64,000 nucleotides of DNA from Jannaschia sp. CCS1 (GTDB taxonomy: Bacteria; Pseudomonadota; Alphaproteobacteria; Rhodobacterales; Rhodobacteraceae), in NCBI RefSeq assembly GCF_000013565.1, contig NC_007802.1, positions 3,286,001-3,350,000 on the forward strand, read 5' to 3'. How positions within the stretch are numbered: the first letter of the stretch is position 1; every line of letters begins with the position of its first letter. The notes below the pieces were generated by a model that saw only the letters and a list, made by a program, of their open reading frames with translations, had not been told where the DNA came from and did no database searches. Of the stretch, positions 16,441-25,927 are shown piece after piece. The translations under genes and the position numbers were made by a program.

Positions 16441-17828
16441 TCGTCGGCCCAGGGTCCGTGCTGATCTTTGTCGCCCGTGTCCAGACGCACAAACCCATGC
16501 AGGCCAAAGTAATCCCGCTGGCCCTGGATCATGTTCGCTGTGCCGCGGGCCTGCCGCATCGTGTCGAAATAGGACAGCGCAGCGGACATTGCGGGCACGG
16601 GAAGGCCTGCGCGATTGGCCGCGATGACCGTGTCCCGCAGGGCCGAAATCGTCTCTGACAGGATATCCGAGAAGTATGGGGCAGCCATCAACGTGGCACC
16701 GGGTGCGGCCTCAAACGCCTCTGCCATGTCGTCCAGCATGGAAGAGCGGATGATGCAGCCCGCGCGCCAATTGCGGGCGATCACCTCAGGCTTCAGGGAC
16801 CAGTCGAAGGCATCCGCGGCGGCGCGCAGCATGTCGAAGCCCTGCGCGTAGCAGAGGATCTTGCCGCAGGTCAGCGCGCGCTCAAGTATATCAATTGGTA
16901 TATCAATTTTCTGCGTGCCGCCGAACGTCTCGGCCAGATCGGCGCGCAGATCGCGCAGGGCGGACATGTTGCGGGCGGCCACGGCGGCCTCAATCACCGG
17001 GATCGGTGTGCCCAGATGCTGCGCCTCGATCGCCGTCCAGCGGCCGGTACCCTTCTGGCCCGCCGCATCGACGATGACCTCCAGCAATGGCCCGTCCGTG
17101 GCCGCGTCGTGGGCGCTGGCGACCTTGGCCGACGTCTCGATCAGGAATGAACTGAGCCGACCCGTGTTCCACTCCGCGAAAACATCGCCCACCTGCGGGG
17201 CCTCCATCGCCAGGCCATCGCGCATCACCCCGTAGGTTTCCGCGATCAGCTGCATATCGGCGTATTCGATACCGTTATGGACCGCCTTCACGAAGTGCCC
17301 GGCCCCGTTCTCCCCCATGAGATCGGCGCAAGGTGTATCTTCATAATTGGCGGCGATTGCGGTCAGGATCGGCTCCACCCGCGCCCAGTGATCGGGATCA
17401 CCGCCGCCCATGATCGCGGGGCCGTGACGGGCGCCATCCTCCCCGCCCGACACGCCGATGCCAAGGAAGGGACGCTCCAACGCCTCCATCCGGCGCATCG
17501 TGTCGCGGAAATTGGCGTTGCCCGCATCGATGATCAGGTCATCGGCGTCCAGGTAGGGATCAAGCGCCTCAATCTGATCGTCCACGGGCTGTCCTGCGGG
17601 CACCATGAGGACGATGGCCCGAGGGCCTTTCAGCGCGGCGGCCAGGTCTTCCAACGTCTCAGTGGCGGTGATGCGGGTGGCCAGATCGCCGGCCTCGGCC
17701 ACAAAGGCGTGGGTTTTCGACGTCGTGCGGTTCCACACCGCGACGGAAAACCCCTTCTCCGCAATGTTGAGCGCCAGAGCCGAGCCCATCGTCCCCAGCC
17801 CGATCAATCCGATATCTGCCTGCGCCAT
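16437..17828 (-). CDS. gnd: 6-phosphogluconate dehydrogenase, decarboxylating
   Basis: Oxidises 6-phosphogluconate to ribulose 5-phosphate with NADP in the pentose phosphate pathway. The 463-residue length matches the family. The N-terminal Rossmann motif is [16 protein letters not shown], the phosphate-contacting region includes VWNRTTSK, and the catalytic segment is [16 protein letters not shown] with the active-site [11 protein letters not shown] lysine. The ATG at 17828 ([10 protein letters not shown]) was chosen; the in-frame upstream extension would cross a terminator. The 3' end overlaps the cobW gene stop by 4 bases tail to tail. Confidence 0.94.
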   Translation of the reverse strand: MAQADIGLIGLGTMGSALALNIAEKGFSVAVWNRTTSKTHAFVAEAGDLATRITATETLEDLAAALKGPRAIVLMVPAGQPVDDQIEALDPYLDADDLIIDAGNANFRDTMRRMEALERPFLGIGVSGGEDGARHGPAIMGGGDPDHWARVEPILTAIAANYEDTPCADLMGENGAGHFVKAVHNGIEYADMQLIAETYGVMRDGLAMEAPQVGDVFAEWNTGRLSSFLIETSAKVASAHDAATDGPLLEVIVDAAGQKGTGRWTAIEAQHLGTPIPVIEAAVAARNMSALRDLRADLAETFGGTQKIDIPIDILERALTCGKILCYAQGFDMLRAAADAFDWSLKPEVIARNWRAGCIIRSSMLDDMAEAFEAAPGATLMAAPYFSDILSETISALRDTVIAANRAGLPVPAMSAALSYFDTMRQARGTANMIQGQRDYFGLHGFVRLDTGDKDQHGPWADD

Positions 17829-17899
17829 CGTGCATCCCCCTTTTCCGACCACATCAAACCACCCGCAGGCGCAATTGCAAGTGACCGGTGCAAAAACGA

Positions 17900-17928
17900 A
17901 AAACGCGCCCTGCAGAGGGGCGCGTTTT
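17900..17928 (-). terminator. Rho-independent terminator of the DUF6280 gene
   Basis: A perfect 11-base-pair stem (AAAACGCGCCC / GGGCGCGTTTT) with a 7-base loop is followed on the minus strand by a further T-rich tract. It lies 28 bases past the stop at 17956 and ends well before gnd, separating the two transcripts. Confidence 0.85.
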
Positions 17929-17955
17929 CGATTTAGGCAGCTTGGTTGTTCCGTC

Positions 17956-18267
17956 TCAGGCAGCTTCGGCCTGATTGCGACGCTCGCTTTCCTCGCGGCT
18001 GAGCGCCACAGAGGTGCGAACCCCGTTTCCAACAAAGGCCATCAGGCCATTCACAACCCGCTCGTTCGGGTCAATGCCTGCACAGGACAGCACTTCGCGT
18101 CCATCGCGAGAGCGTGCCCAACGAGCGATTTGCTCTGGCCCGTTCCCGTATTTCTTGTCATCAGCGATCGCATCGTCCAACGCGGCCAAGACCACAGCGG
18201 CGAAGAGTTTCCGCGCCCGTGTGCCCTGTTCGAAGTTGAACGCTGTTCCGTCAACGAAATCCCGCAT
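17956..18267 (-). CDS. Small conserved protein, DUF6280-like
   Basis: A 103-residue, probably cytosolic protein starting [20 protein letters not shown] and ending in a charged QAEAA tail. I recognise it as the small highly conserved rhodobacterial protein annotated DUF6280; no function is known. It is a single-gene transcript: divergent from efp with 213 bases between starts and closed by a strong terminator. AAGGAAG sits directly upstream of the start. Its strong conservation and own terminator suggest an abundant housekeeping product; that is inference. Confidence 0.75.
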   Translation of the reverse strand: MRDFVDGTAFNFEQGTRARKLFAAVVLAALDDAIADDKKYGNGPEQIARWARSRDGREVLSCAGIDPNERVVNGLMAFVGNGVRTSVALSREESERRNQAEAA

Positions 18268-18456
18268 TTCGCTTCCTTTTTATTGCTCTTGCATTTTCGG
18301 CGTGCCGCTCGTTATGCCCAGATTCTGTGCGCCGTAGGGATGCAAATATCACAAGTGTGGTATTCGCCAAGCGCATGGCTCGCCCTTTTTGTGCACAGGT
18401 TCCGGTGTATGGACACCCCTCCAGAGCCCAGATATAGGATGCGTCAACGATTTCTC

Positions 18457-18478
18457 AAGGTTTTGCCAAGGTTTTGCC
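18457..18478 (+). repeat. 11-base tandem direct repeat at the efp ribosome site
   Basis: AAGGTTTTGCC occurs twice in direct succession just before the efp ATG at 18481. The second copy supplies AAGG at a usable Shine-Dalgarno distance; the first duplicates it 11 bases further up. It may be a simple slippage duplication. Confidence 0.7.
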
Positions 18479-18480
18479 CC

Positions 18481-19044
18481 ATGCCGAAAATTAACGGAAA
18501 CGAGATCAGGCCGGGCAATGTCCTGGAGCATAATGGCGGGCTTTGGGCTGCCGTCAAAGTGGATCATGTGAAACCCGGCAAAGGCGGCGCATTTGCGCAG
18601 GTCGAGCTGCGCAATCTTCGTAACGGGTCAAAGCTGAACGAACGGTTCAGGTCCGCAGACAAAGTGGAGCGTGTTCGACTGGAACAGAAGGACCAGCAAT
18701 TCCTGTACGAGAGTGACGGGATGCTGGTGTTCATGGATGCCGAAACCTATGAGCAGATCGAACTGCCCGCTGAACTGCTGGGTGAGCGGCGTCCTTTCCT
18801 GCAGGACGGCATGACCATCGTGGTGGAATTCCATGACGATGAGGCGCTGAACGCGTCGCTGCCCCAGAAGGTCGTATGCAAAGTCGTGGAGACGGAACCT
18901 GTCGTGAAGGGCCAGACGGCGGCCAATTCCTTCAAGCCCGCGATCCTCGACAACGGTGTGAAGGTCATGGTGCCTCCATTCGTGGGTCAGGATGAGGACA
19001 TTGTCGTCAATACGGAAACGATGGATTATTCCGAGCGCGCCTGA
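18481..19044 (+). CDS. efp: Elongation factor P
   Basis: Translation factor that relieves ribosome stalling at polyproline, 187 residues with three beta-barrel domains. The domain I loop [10 protein letters not shown] carries Lys34 at the tip, the residue beta-lysylated or otherwise modified in bacteria with EpmA. The family end is conserved ([15 protein letters not shown]). The start at 18481 is set by this alignment; an 11-base tandem repeat immediately before it places AAGG 9 bases upstream. The gene stands alone, convergent with the rhomboid gene 30 bases downstream. Confidence 0.96.
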   Translation: MPKINGNEIRPGNVLEHNGGLWAAVKVDHVKPGKGGAFAQVELRNLRNGSKLNERFRSADKVERVRLEQKDQQFLYESDGMLVFMDAETYEQIELPAELLGERRPFLQDGMTIVVEFHDDEALNASLPQKVVCKVVETEPVVKGQTAANSFKPAILDNGVKVMVPPFVGQDEDIVVNTETMDYSERA

Positions 19045-19074
19045 ATCGCGCCCTGCCCCGCCAATCGTCTGACC

Positions 19075-19929
19075 CTACCGCTTGCCGGACCACGGACCGG
19101 GCCTGACCCGACGGTCCCCCGCACGCGGGACGCGCCCGATATCCGAGAGCGCGCCGTCCACCCCCTGCGGGCTGCGCACACGGCGGATGGCCGGGATGGG
19201 CGAACGGGGGCGCTTCTCCACTTTGTATTCAACCTCAACATGGGGTGGTTTGCCGCCGAACGTGGCCCAAAACGCACGCCCGCCCCGCCGCATCCATATG
19301 GGCCAGGCCAGGATGACACCGGCCACAAATCCACCGGCATGGGCCCAATAGGCGACGCCACCGCCGACAAGATCCATCGACAGACCGCTGACCAATTGCA
19401 GGCCGAACCAGAGCCCCAGCATCAGCCAGGCGGGGATGGTGAAGATCTTGATAAAGACGATCAGGATCACCAGCACATCGATCCGGGCGCGCGGGAACAT
19501 CAGCAGATATCCTCCCATGACGCCCGCGATGGCGCCCGACGCGCCCACCATCGGAAGGGTGGAGGATGGGTCAGACAGGATCTGCCCGCCCGCCGCCGCG
19601 ACGCCGCTGGCCAGGTAGAAGACCGCAAAGCCAAGATGGCCCATCAGGTCTTCGAGATTGTCACCGAAGATCCATAGAAACAGCATGTTGCCGATCAGAT
19701 GCATCCAGCCGCCATGCAGGAACATCGACGTCACGATCGACTGTGCTCCGCCACCGTTCAGGACCGATTGCGGCACCAGGCCCCACGTCTCGTAGAATAC
19801 AATCAGTCGCGCCTCATCCCCGCCGATGGACGGATAGTAGAGGAGGAAAATCACGATATTCGTGACGATCAGGGCCCAGGTGACGAAAGGCGTCCGCTCG
19901 GACGGGTTGTGATCGCGGATCGGAAACAT
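19075..19929 (-). CDS. Rhomboid family intramembrane serine protease
   Basis: Inner-membrane protease of the rhomboid family, 284 residues with six or seven hydrophobic segments. The catalytic dyad is Ser131 in VGASGAIAGVMG and His197 in AYWAHAGGFVAG; HLIGNMLFLWIFGDNLED (from His77) supplies the conserved oxyanion His/Asn region. A basic, proline-rich cytosolic tail of about 70 residues follows the last helix. It is convergent with efp and 113 bases downstream of the acidic PopZ-like gene on the same strand. Substrates are unknown. Confidence 0.9.
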   Translation of the reverse strand: MFPIRDHNPSERTPFVTWALIVTNIVIFLLYYPSIGGDEARLIVFYETWGLVPQSVLNGGGAQSIVTSMFLHGGWMHLIGNMLFLWIFGDNLEDLMGHLGFAVFYLASGVAAAGGQILSDPSSTLPMVGASGAIAGVMGGYLLMFPRARIDVLVILIVFIKIFTIPAWLMLGLWFGLQLVSGLSMDLVGGGVAYWAHAGGFVAGVILAWPIWMRRGGRAFWATFGGKPPHVEVEYKVEKRPRSPIPAIRRVRSPQGVDGALSDIGRVPRAGDRRVRPGPWSGKR

Positions 19930-20042
19930 GGGCTATTGGTCGAGCCTCTGGGGCGCGGCGTCAAGGGCGTGTGATAGAGTTGGCGCGCGCATATGGCCTG
20001 CACCCTCACGACGTTGTGCCGGGTCCCGGCTGGCAGAGGCGG

Positions 20043-21359
20043 CTATTCCAGATCGTCCACCGCCAGCGCCAGCCGGATTTCGCGGCGCACCATTTTGCGC
20101 ACATTGCGCGTGATGCGTTGGCCCAGAACACCCTGAAGCTCCTCCCGGACCACGTCCACGATGATTTCGCGCAGCGTATCCTCGTCCAGGATACCTTCGT
20201 CCGTTTCAGGGAACGCAAAGGGAGAAGATGTTTCGTCGAGGGTGTCGGCCGACGCCGTGCTGGCCTCTTCCGCGCGCGACTTGGACCGGGCGAAGACCGG
20301 GGTTGCGTCTGACAGCTCATCTGCAAGCTCTGGCAGCGGATCGGCCTCATCCGGCGAGGAATCCGCACCCTGCGCGTCCTGTCCGGGCATGTCGCCCTGC
20401 GGTTCATCTTCGTCCAGCGCGGCTTGCTCTGGCGTTGCCGCATCCTGTTCAAAGTCGACGGATGCAGCGTTATCTTGCGTCGGGGCGACACCGGCGGTTT
20501 CAGTTTGCTCGGTGTCGTCCTCAACGGTCTCGTCGTGGGCCGCCTCGGCCTCCGCGTCATCGTCGTAGGTGGTCTCGTCAGAAATCGTCTCATCATCGGC
20601 GGCGGACGCGTCCGTGTCACGCGCCTCCGGGTCCATGTCCTGATCAACGGCGCCCACGTCTTCCGGCTCCGCCTCTTCAACGGGTTCAGGAGCCGGGTCC
20701 CGACGCGCGACGAGGGTCAGCAGCGCGGCCTCCGCGCCGCCCTCGGGCCAATTGTCATCGCCTGTCTCGGACTCGAACTCCGTCACCGGTAGCTGCGAGC
20801 CGTCCAAGCGGGCCAGATCGGCGATATCGTCTTTTGATGCAACGTCACCCTGATCATCGGTGTCGTGGGTGTCGGTCCATTCGGCAGATGTTTCGTTTGT
20901 CTCTTCTTCGCCGCCAACGGCATCGTAGCTGGCCAGCCTGTCGTCGGGCTGCCAATTCGTTCCATCGTTGTCCGTGTCTTCCGCCCGCTCCGTCGCGGCG
21001 GGGTCCGCCGTCACAATCTCAGCAATCAGATCTTCGGCGGCCTGGGCGTCGGGCGCGTCGGCATCAGTGGCGTCTTTGACCGCTGCGTCGGGCAGCCCGC
21101 TATCAGACGTCGCATCTTCGGGACTCTCGTCGGAGGTCTCAACCGGCACCCACGGGTCCTCCGGATCGGTCACGCGGAATGAGGGGGTCAGCACAAGCGC
21201 GTCCGGTTGTCCCTGCGCCGGGGCTGGTTCGGGCGCGGGGGCTGATGTGCCACGGGTCGCGGCGGCTCCGTCCCCATCGGTCGGGTGGTCAGACACCAGC
21301 CGGCGGACCGACGCCAGGACGTCTTCGATCTCTTCCGGCGTTTTCGCGGGATCGGACAT
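20043..21359 (-). CDS. Acidic, largely disordered protein with PopZ-like ends
   Basis: A 438-residue protein. Residues 1-25 (KTPEEIEDVLASVRRLVSD) form a short amphipathic helix much like the N-terminal box of the polar organiser PopZ (EEILASIRRII-type). Residues 30-385 are extremely rich in Asp, Glu, Ala, Thr and Pro and should be disordered. The last 50 residues (DEDTLREIIVDVVREELQGV to the end) form charged helices ending in an arginine-rich segment, where PopZ has its oligomerisation domain. There is no signal peptide or membrane segment. The domain layout suggests a pole-organising or scaffold role; homology is not proven by eye. Confidence 0.55.
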   Translation of the reverse strand: MSDPAKTPEEIEDVLASVRRLVSDHPTDGDGAAATRGTSAPAPEPAPAQGQPDALVLTPSFRVTDPEDPWVPVETSDESPEDATSDSGLPDAAVKDATDADAPDAQAAEDLIAEIVTADPAATERAEDTDNDGTNWQPDDRLASYDAVGGEEETNETSAEWTDTHDTDDQGDVASKDDIADLARLDGSQLPVTEFESETGDDNWPEGGAEAALLTLVARRDPAPEPVEEAEPEDVGAVDQDMDPEARDTDASAADDETISDETTYDDDAEAEAAHDETVEDDTEQTETAGVAPTQDNAASVDFEQDAATPEQAALDEDEPQGDMPGQDAQGADSSPDEADPLPELADELSDATPVFARSKSRAEEASTASADTLDETSSPFAFPETDEGILDEDTLREIIVDVVREELQGVLGQRITRNVRKMVRREIRLALAVDDLE

Positions 21360-21580
21360 TCATGCTCTCCTCAATAGCGCGATCAGGACCGCCCCCATTG
21401 CGCCATGCGTGCAGCCCTTTTGTGGGCCATCTGCTGGTCACTCTGCCGACAAGATATCTACAAGCGGCGTTTCACACAACAATTCCTGTCCAAAACCCGC
21501 GAAGGATTTAGCTCAAAGACCACATATTGCGGTGATGACCCCGGGTGGCGCGCCATCGGGGTGCGTTGCGGGGCGGGCGC

Positions 21581-22969
21581 TTAGTCGCGGCCCAAGCGCT
21601 CCAGCACAGAATCAAGCTGCGCGCCACGCGGGCTGTTCACCAGCGACGGCGCGCCCGAGAACATGTTGGCGTAGGCGGCGGGATCGTATTGCGGCACGTT
21701 GAGGTGAAGTGCCTCCACCGTCAGCAATCCGGAGGCCGACAGCAATTGATAGCTGGCGGTGTAAAGATCCGTCTGCGCCTCAATCCGGCTGATCCGCGCG
21801 TCCAGAACGTCTTGCTCCGCATCCAGCACATCAAGGGTGGTGCGCGCGCCAAGCGACGCCTCTTCCTGGACCCCGGCAAAGGCCAGCTCTGCTGCTGCAA
21901 TCCGTTGATCTGCCGCCTGAATCTGGGCCGATGCGATCCGCATCAGCGCCCAGGCGTTGCCGACACCCTGCAAGTTGATGCGCACCTGCTGGCTCAGGGA
22001 GAACCGCACGGCGGCGGCCTGGGCGCGGGATTGCCGCTCCAGCGACAGAAGCTGCCCACCCCGATAGAGCGGCTGGGTCAGCGTCAGGCCGATGGTGGCA
22101 GAGCTGCCCTCCGCAAAGGGGTTGGCGGTGTTCTCGAACACCTCTGTCGCGCGACCGTCCAGGCTAAGCTGGGGGCGCAAACCGGCCCGGGCCTGCTCGA
22201 TCCCCAATTCCGCCGCGGTAACTTCGTGTTGCAGGGCACGGATCGCGGGATGCTGTTGGCGTGCGAGGTTTTGGGCCGCAACCTCGGTCCGGGGCACATT
22301 GGGCACGGCTCCGGGGCCGGACAGGCCGTTGGGATAACGTCCGATGGCCAAGTTGAACAGCTCCCGGCTGATATCGAGCGCGCCCTGCGCACCGGCCAGT
22401 TGCGAGCGGGCGGTGGCCAATTGCGCCTCGGCCTGGGCCACATCGGTCCGGGTGTCTTCGCCAACCTCAAACCGGTCCCGGGCCGCGCGAAGCTGTTGCG
22501 TGATAACGCGCACGTTGCGTTCGCGCACGCCCACAATCTGGATGTCCCGCCACACGTTCATATAGGCGGTCACGGCATCGAACAGCACCTGCTGTTCCAG
22601 CGACACAAGCTGCTGACGCGCGGCCAGCACGGTTTCTTCCGCCGCCTCCAGCGCGAAGCGGCGCGCGCCGCCGTCATAAAGCAGATATTCCGCCACCAAA
22701 GAGGCAGACGCATTCGACGTATCGTTGATGATGTCCCGTTCAATTGACGCAACGAAGCTGAACACGGGACGAAGCTGTGCGACGGCCTGGGCCACGCCCT
22801 CGTCCTGGATGCGCAATAGATAGCGGTTCTGTTCCAGAAGGTCGGAGTGGCGGTAGGCATCCACCATGACCTGCCGGAGGGTGTCGGCCTGCACAGGCAG
22901 CGCCGTGATCGCCGCAAGCGTCGTCACCATAAGTGCGCCGCGTACACGTTTCAGAAGCCCTACTGCCAT
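21581..22969 (-). CDS. tolC: TolC family outer membrane channel protein
   Basis: Outer membrane component of type I secretion or RND efflux systems, 462 residues. A signal peptide covers residues 1-28 (cleavage after LPVQA). The mature protein begins TLRQVMVDAYRHSDLLEQNR and shows two homologous coiled-coil/beta repeats, each with the AxxxLxxAxxxLxxA-type helices (TRTDVAQAEAQLATARSQLA and RTTLDVLDAEQDVLDARISR). It follows the Pcm-like gene by 50 bases on the same strand. As the only exporter component in the window it could serve the RTX sulfatase, but that link is only a possibility. Confidence 0.9.
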   Translation of the reverse strand: MAVGLLKRVRGALMVTTLAAITALPVQADTLRQVMVDAYRHSDLLEQNRYLLRIQDEGVAQAVAQLRPVFSFVASIERDIINDTSNASASLVAEYLLYDGGARRFALEAAEETVLAARQQLVSLEQQVLFDAVTAYMNVWRDIQIVGVRERNVRVITQQLRAARDRFEVGEDTRTDVAQAEAQLATARSQLAGAQGALDISRELFNLAIGRYPNGLSGPGAVPNVPRTEVAAQNLARQQHPAIRALQHEVTAAELGIEQARAGLRPQLSLDGRATEVFENTANPFAEGSSATIGLTLTQPLYRGGQLLSLERQSRAQAAAVRFSLSQQVRINLQGVGNAWALMRIASAQIQAADQRIAAAELAFAGVQEEASLGARTTLDVLDAEQDVLDARISRIEAQTDLYTASYQLLSASGLLTVEALHLNVPQYDPAAYANMFSGAPSLVNSPRGAQLDSVLERLGRD

Positions 22970-23019
22970 CTCTCAGCCCTCAATTTATGATCTTTTTTCG
23001 TCTTTCTAATTGCCTGCGG

Positions 23020-23673
23020 TCAAAACGCAAAGCTCGGAGCGCGCGCAAAGCCCGGTAAGATCGGGGCTGTTGCATTAAAGGCCATGCGCCAGGTGATCCG
23101 GCCACCCGCCTTCACGCCAATGCGCGCCTCACCCAGGGCGCCCTCCATGAAGATCGCACCGATATGCCCGCCCTCCTTGAGCTGTTCGGTCAGCGCGTCC
23201 GGGATCTGCTCGACCCCGCCGAAGATCGCGATCGCGTCAAAGGGGCCGTGCTTGGGGCTGCCGTCCGTCAGCGCGCCCTGGACAAGGGCGGCGTTGTCCA
23301 CGCCCTGTTCGCTCAGCGCAGCCTCGGCGTCCCGGGCCAGGTCTTCGTCTTCTTCAATCGCCACGACCGCCTCGGCCATATGGGCCAGAAGCGCGGTCGT
23401 ATACCCGGTCGACGCCCCCAATTCGAGGACCAGATCACTGGGTCGGGGTTCCAACGCCTGAAGCAGTTTCGCCGTCGCCCGCGGGTCCAAGACCTGTCGC
23501 CCGTCGCCTAAGGGAATTGGCCCATCGGCATAGGCCACATCGCGGGCCGCGTCGGGGGCGTAGACCTCACGCGGGACCGTCAACATCGCGTCGAGCACAG
23601 GGAATTTCGTGACGTCGGAGGGACGCACCTGCGTGTCGACCATTGTGACACGACGCTGGATAAAATCGGCCAT
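23020..23673 (-). CDS. Protein-L-isoaspartate O-methyltransferase family protein
   Basis: SAM-dependent methyltransferase of the PCMT family, 217 residues. The SAM-binding motif is LVLELGASTGYTTALLA, followed by acidic VVAIEEDEDLA; the family N-terminus MVDTQVRPSDV is also present. True Pcm enzymes repair isoaspartyl residues in damaged proteins; this branch, found next to tolC in Rhodobacteraceae, has a divergent C-terminus (GRITWRMAFNATAPILPGF) and may act on another substrate. It is upstream of, and likely co-transcribed with, the TolC-family gene. Confidence 0.8.
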   Translation of the reverse strand: MADFIQRRVTMVDTQVRPSDVTKFPVLDAMLTVPREVYAPDAARDVAYADGPIPLGDGRQVLDPRATAKLLQALEPRPSDLVLELGASTGYTTALLAHMAEAVVAIEEDEDLARDAEAALSEQGVDNAALVQGALTDGSPKHGPFDAIAIFGGVEQIPDALTEQLKEGGHIGAIFMEGALGEARIGVKAGGRITWRMAFNATAPILPGFARAPSFAF

Positions 23674-24118
23674 AACTGAACTAATCCGTCTAGTTTCTCA
23701 AATGTGGTGTCGCATATTGCTCCGCCCCACGCAACGATCCCTTTGCAACCCAGCACAAAACTGCCGTGGCTGAGGTCGGTTATGGTGTCAAACATGCTCT
23801 CTTTTTTGACGAGGGAGCGCGAGATATGGCGATGTGCGTGGCTGTGCGGCGGTCATTGGCCACCCCGATGGACACCGCAGCTAAGTGGCCCAGCGACCAC
23901 ACCCGTGCAGGCTTAGGGGCTGTCCATATCGATTTGTCCCACCGAACTTCGGGCAAATCAATTGCGCCAACACGCCCGCCCCCTGTCGCAGGCCCGCCGC
24001 ACGCCAACCGGCCGCCGGTTCATGGCCGAGACTTTTGGGCCAACGTTGCGAACCAGACGTCGCAACGCGAACGGCTTGACGATCCGACGCTTTGCCAATA
24101 CCCACAGCCTTGCTTCGA
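23674..24118. other. Non-coding stretch upstream of tRNA-Cys
   Basis: About 445 bases hold the promoter region of the Pcm-like/tolC operon on the minus strand and of tRNA-Cys on the plus strand. The open frames crossing it have no ribosome site or recognisable protein content. It contains one copy of the short sequence shared with position 5614. Confidence 0.5.
24076..24104 (+). promoter_or_regulatory. Candidate sigma-70 promoter of tRNA-Cys
   Basis: TTGACG (24076-24081) matches the -35 consensus at 5 of 6 bases and is followed after 17 bases by a weak -10 (TACCCA). The tRNA begins 14 bases after the -10. Spacing is right; the -10 is poor. Confidence 0.35.
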
Positions 24119-24192
24119 GGCGAGTTGGCGGAGTGGTTACGCAGCGGATTGCAAATCCGTGTACACCGGTTCGATTCCGGTACTCGCCTCCA
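24119..24192 (+). tRNA. tRNA-Cys (GCA)
   Basis: A complete 74-base cloverleaf. The acceptor stem GGCGAGT pairs with ACTCGCC, the anticodon loop TTGCAAA gives anticodon GCA flanked by the stem GGATT/AATCC, and the T arm contains GGTTCGATTCC. The 3' CCA is encoded. No duplicated 3' end indicating an integrated element was seen nearby. Confidence 0.97.
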
Positions 24193-24426
24193 TTTGGTAT
24201 CAACAGGCCACACTATTCCAGAGCCGCCGCCGGGTCCTCGCCTGAATGCTCTGCCGGCTTTCCGGTCCTGGCGTGGATGCCACCGTGATACTCACCGCAC
24301 ATCTGCTGGTGCGTCATGGCCGAATTGATCGGTCCAATGATTGCGACACGCTCCCCCCAAAGACGATGGCCTCCGCACGCACCGCACACGATCAGCCGAT
24401 GGACGGAATTGACACCAACGGTCGGG

Positions 24427-24441
24427 CCGGGTTTAACCCGG
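24427..24441. promoter_or_regulatory. Palindrome upstream of xylB
   Basis: CCGGGTTTAACCCGG is a perfect 7-base inverted repeat about a central T, 24 bases before the xylB GTG start. It could be an operator or an mRNA hairpin close to the ribosome site; no regulator is identified. Confidence 0.35.
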
Positions 24442-24465
24442 TCGCGGGATCTGGAGGGGACGCGC

Positions 24466-25917
24466 GTGGCACATCTTGGCATTGATTTGGGCACATCTGC
24501 CGTCAAAGTCTGCGTCACCGACGCGGACGGCCAGGTCCTGGCGACCACGGACGGGCCGCTGACGTCTCAACATCCGTTTCCCGGTGCCAGCGAACAATCA
24601 CCGGACGCCTGGATCGACGCGCTGTGCGTGGCGATGGCCGCACTTCCCGAGACGGTCCGTGGTCAGGTGTCGGTCATCGGCCTGTCGGGTCAGATGCATG
24701 GCGCGGTGGTTCTGGGGCCGGACCATGTGCCCCTTCGCCCAGCTATTTTGTGGAACGATGGGCGCGCCGTCGCGGAATGTGCGGCGATGGAGGCGGCGGT
24801 GCCACGGATCGGGCAGATCACGGGCGTGCCGCCTATGCCCGGCTTCACCGCACCCAAATTGCTGTGGCTCAGCCGCCATGAACCTGCGCTTCACGCCAAG
24901 GTCGCCCATGTGCTGCTGCCAAAGGATTACCTTGGCCTGTACCTGCATGGGGGGCTCGCCACTGACCCGTCCGATGCAGCGGGCACGTCCTGGTTTGATC
25001 AGCACACGCGGACCTGGTCCCGGGACTTATGCGACGCCTCGGCCACCGATATCGCTTGGCTGCCCGAGGTCCTGTCTGGCGAGGCGATTGCCGGGCACCT
25101 GACCGCGCAGGCCGCTGAAAGGCTTGACCTGCCCCCCGGTATTCCCGTCGCCACCGGCGCGGGTGATGGGGCTGCGGGGGCCGTTGGGATCGGGGCGATT
25201 GCGCCGGGCGATGGCTTCATATCGCTTGGCACCTCCGGCCAGTTGTTTGTAACGACCGCGGCTTGCCTACCGAACCCCGAGAGCCGCATTCACGCCTACG
25301 CCCATACGCTGCCGGACCTGTGGTTCCAGATGGCCGCGATGCTGAACGGGGCGCGGCCCATGGCCTGGCTCGCCGCGCTGCTGGATCGCCCTATCGCGGA
25401 CCTGCTGCGCGAGGCTGAAATCGCCGCTCCGGGCCCGCTCTTCCTGCCCTACCTCAGCGGTGAGCGGACCCCCCATGGCGACAACGACATCCGCGCGGGG
25501 TTCTGGGGTCTGACCGAGACGACAACCCAAGGCGCCTGCATGCGCGCGGTGATGGAGGCGGTGGCGTTTACCTTCGCCGATGCACAGGCCGCGATGGCGG
25601 CGGGTGGCACGCGCCCTGAGCGGCTGTTGGCCATTGGCGGCGGCACCCGCAGTGACGCGCTGTTGCAGATGATCGCCGACGTGATGCAGGTGCCGCTAGG
25701 CCGCAGCGACGCGGCGGAGGTGGGCCCGGCCCTGGGGGCCGCGCGGCTGGGGCAGATCGCACTTGGCGGTGACCCGGCGGAGGTCGCGACCAAGCCCGAG
25801 GTCCAGCGTTGGTTCACGCCAGACCCCACCCAGTCCGAGGCCATCGCCCCACGCCTTGCTGGCTACAGGACGCTCTACCCGGCACTGAAGTCAGTCGGTG
25901 AGGCGATGGGTCGTTAG
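24466..25917 (+). CDS. xylB: Xylulokinase (FGGY family)
   Basis: Phosphorylates D-xylulose to xylulose 5-phosphate, feeding the pentose phosphate pathway. The 483-residue protein has the FGGY ATPase phosphate-1 motif LGIDLGTSAVKV at its start, IGLSGQMHGAVVL and LWNDGRAVAEC typical of XylB, GAGDGAAGAVG, and the C-terminal adenosine motif LLAIGGGTRSDALLQ. The GTG at 24466 is chosen because GGAGGGGA lies 6 bases before it and the kinase fold begins two residues later; an ATG 150 bases upstream would add a non-homologous tail. No isomerase or xylose transporter is in the window. Confidence 0.9.
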   Translation: MAHLGIDLGTSAVKVCVTDADGQVLATTDGPLTSQHPFPGASEQSPDAWIDALCVAMAALPETVRGQVSVIGLSGQMHGAVVLGPDHVPLRPAILWNDGRAVAECAAMEAAVPRIGQITGVPPMPGFTAPKLLWLSRHEPALHAKVAHVLLPKDYLGLYLHGGLATDPSDAAGTSWFDQHTRTWSRDLCDASATDIAWLPEVLSGEAIAGHLTAQAAERLDLPPGIPVATGAGDGAAGAVGIGAIAPGDGFISLGTSGQLFVTTAACLPNPESRIHAYAHTLPDLWFQMAAMLNGARPMAWLAALLDRPIADLLREAEIAAPGPLFLPYLSGERTPHGDNDIRAGFWGLTETTTQGACMRAVMEAVAFTFADAQAAMAAGGTRPERLLAIGGGTRSDALLQMIADVMQVPLGRSDAAEVGPALGAARLGQIALGGDPAEVATKPEVQRWFTPDPTQSEAIAPRLAGYRTLYPALKSVGEAMGR

Positions 25918-25927
25918 ATCACACCGC

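Noticed and set aside
19971-20312. Plus-strand frame beginning MIELARAYGLHPHDVV
   Set aside because: Starts in a short gap and then runs antisense to the PopZ-like gene; no ribosome site, no known domain.
24119-24192. tRNA-Cys as an integration site
   Set aside because: No repeat of the tRNA 3' end, integrase or foreign island is visible next to it.
23881-24213. Minus-strand open frame reading VPESNRCTRICNPLRN
   Set aside because: It is the antisense of tRNA-Cys and its flank; this peptide is a known false product of translating tRNA genes.
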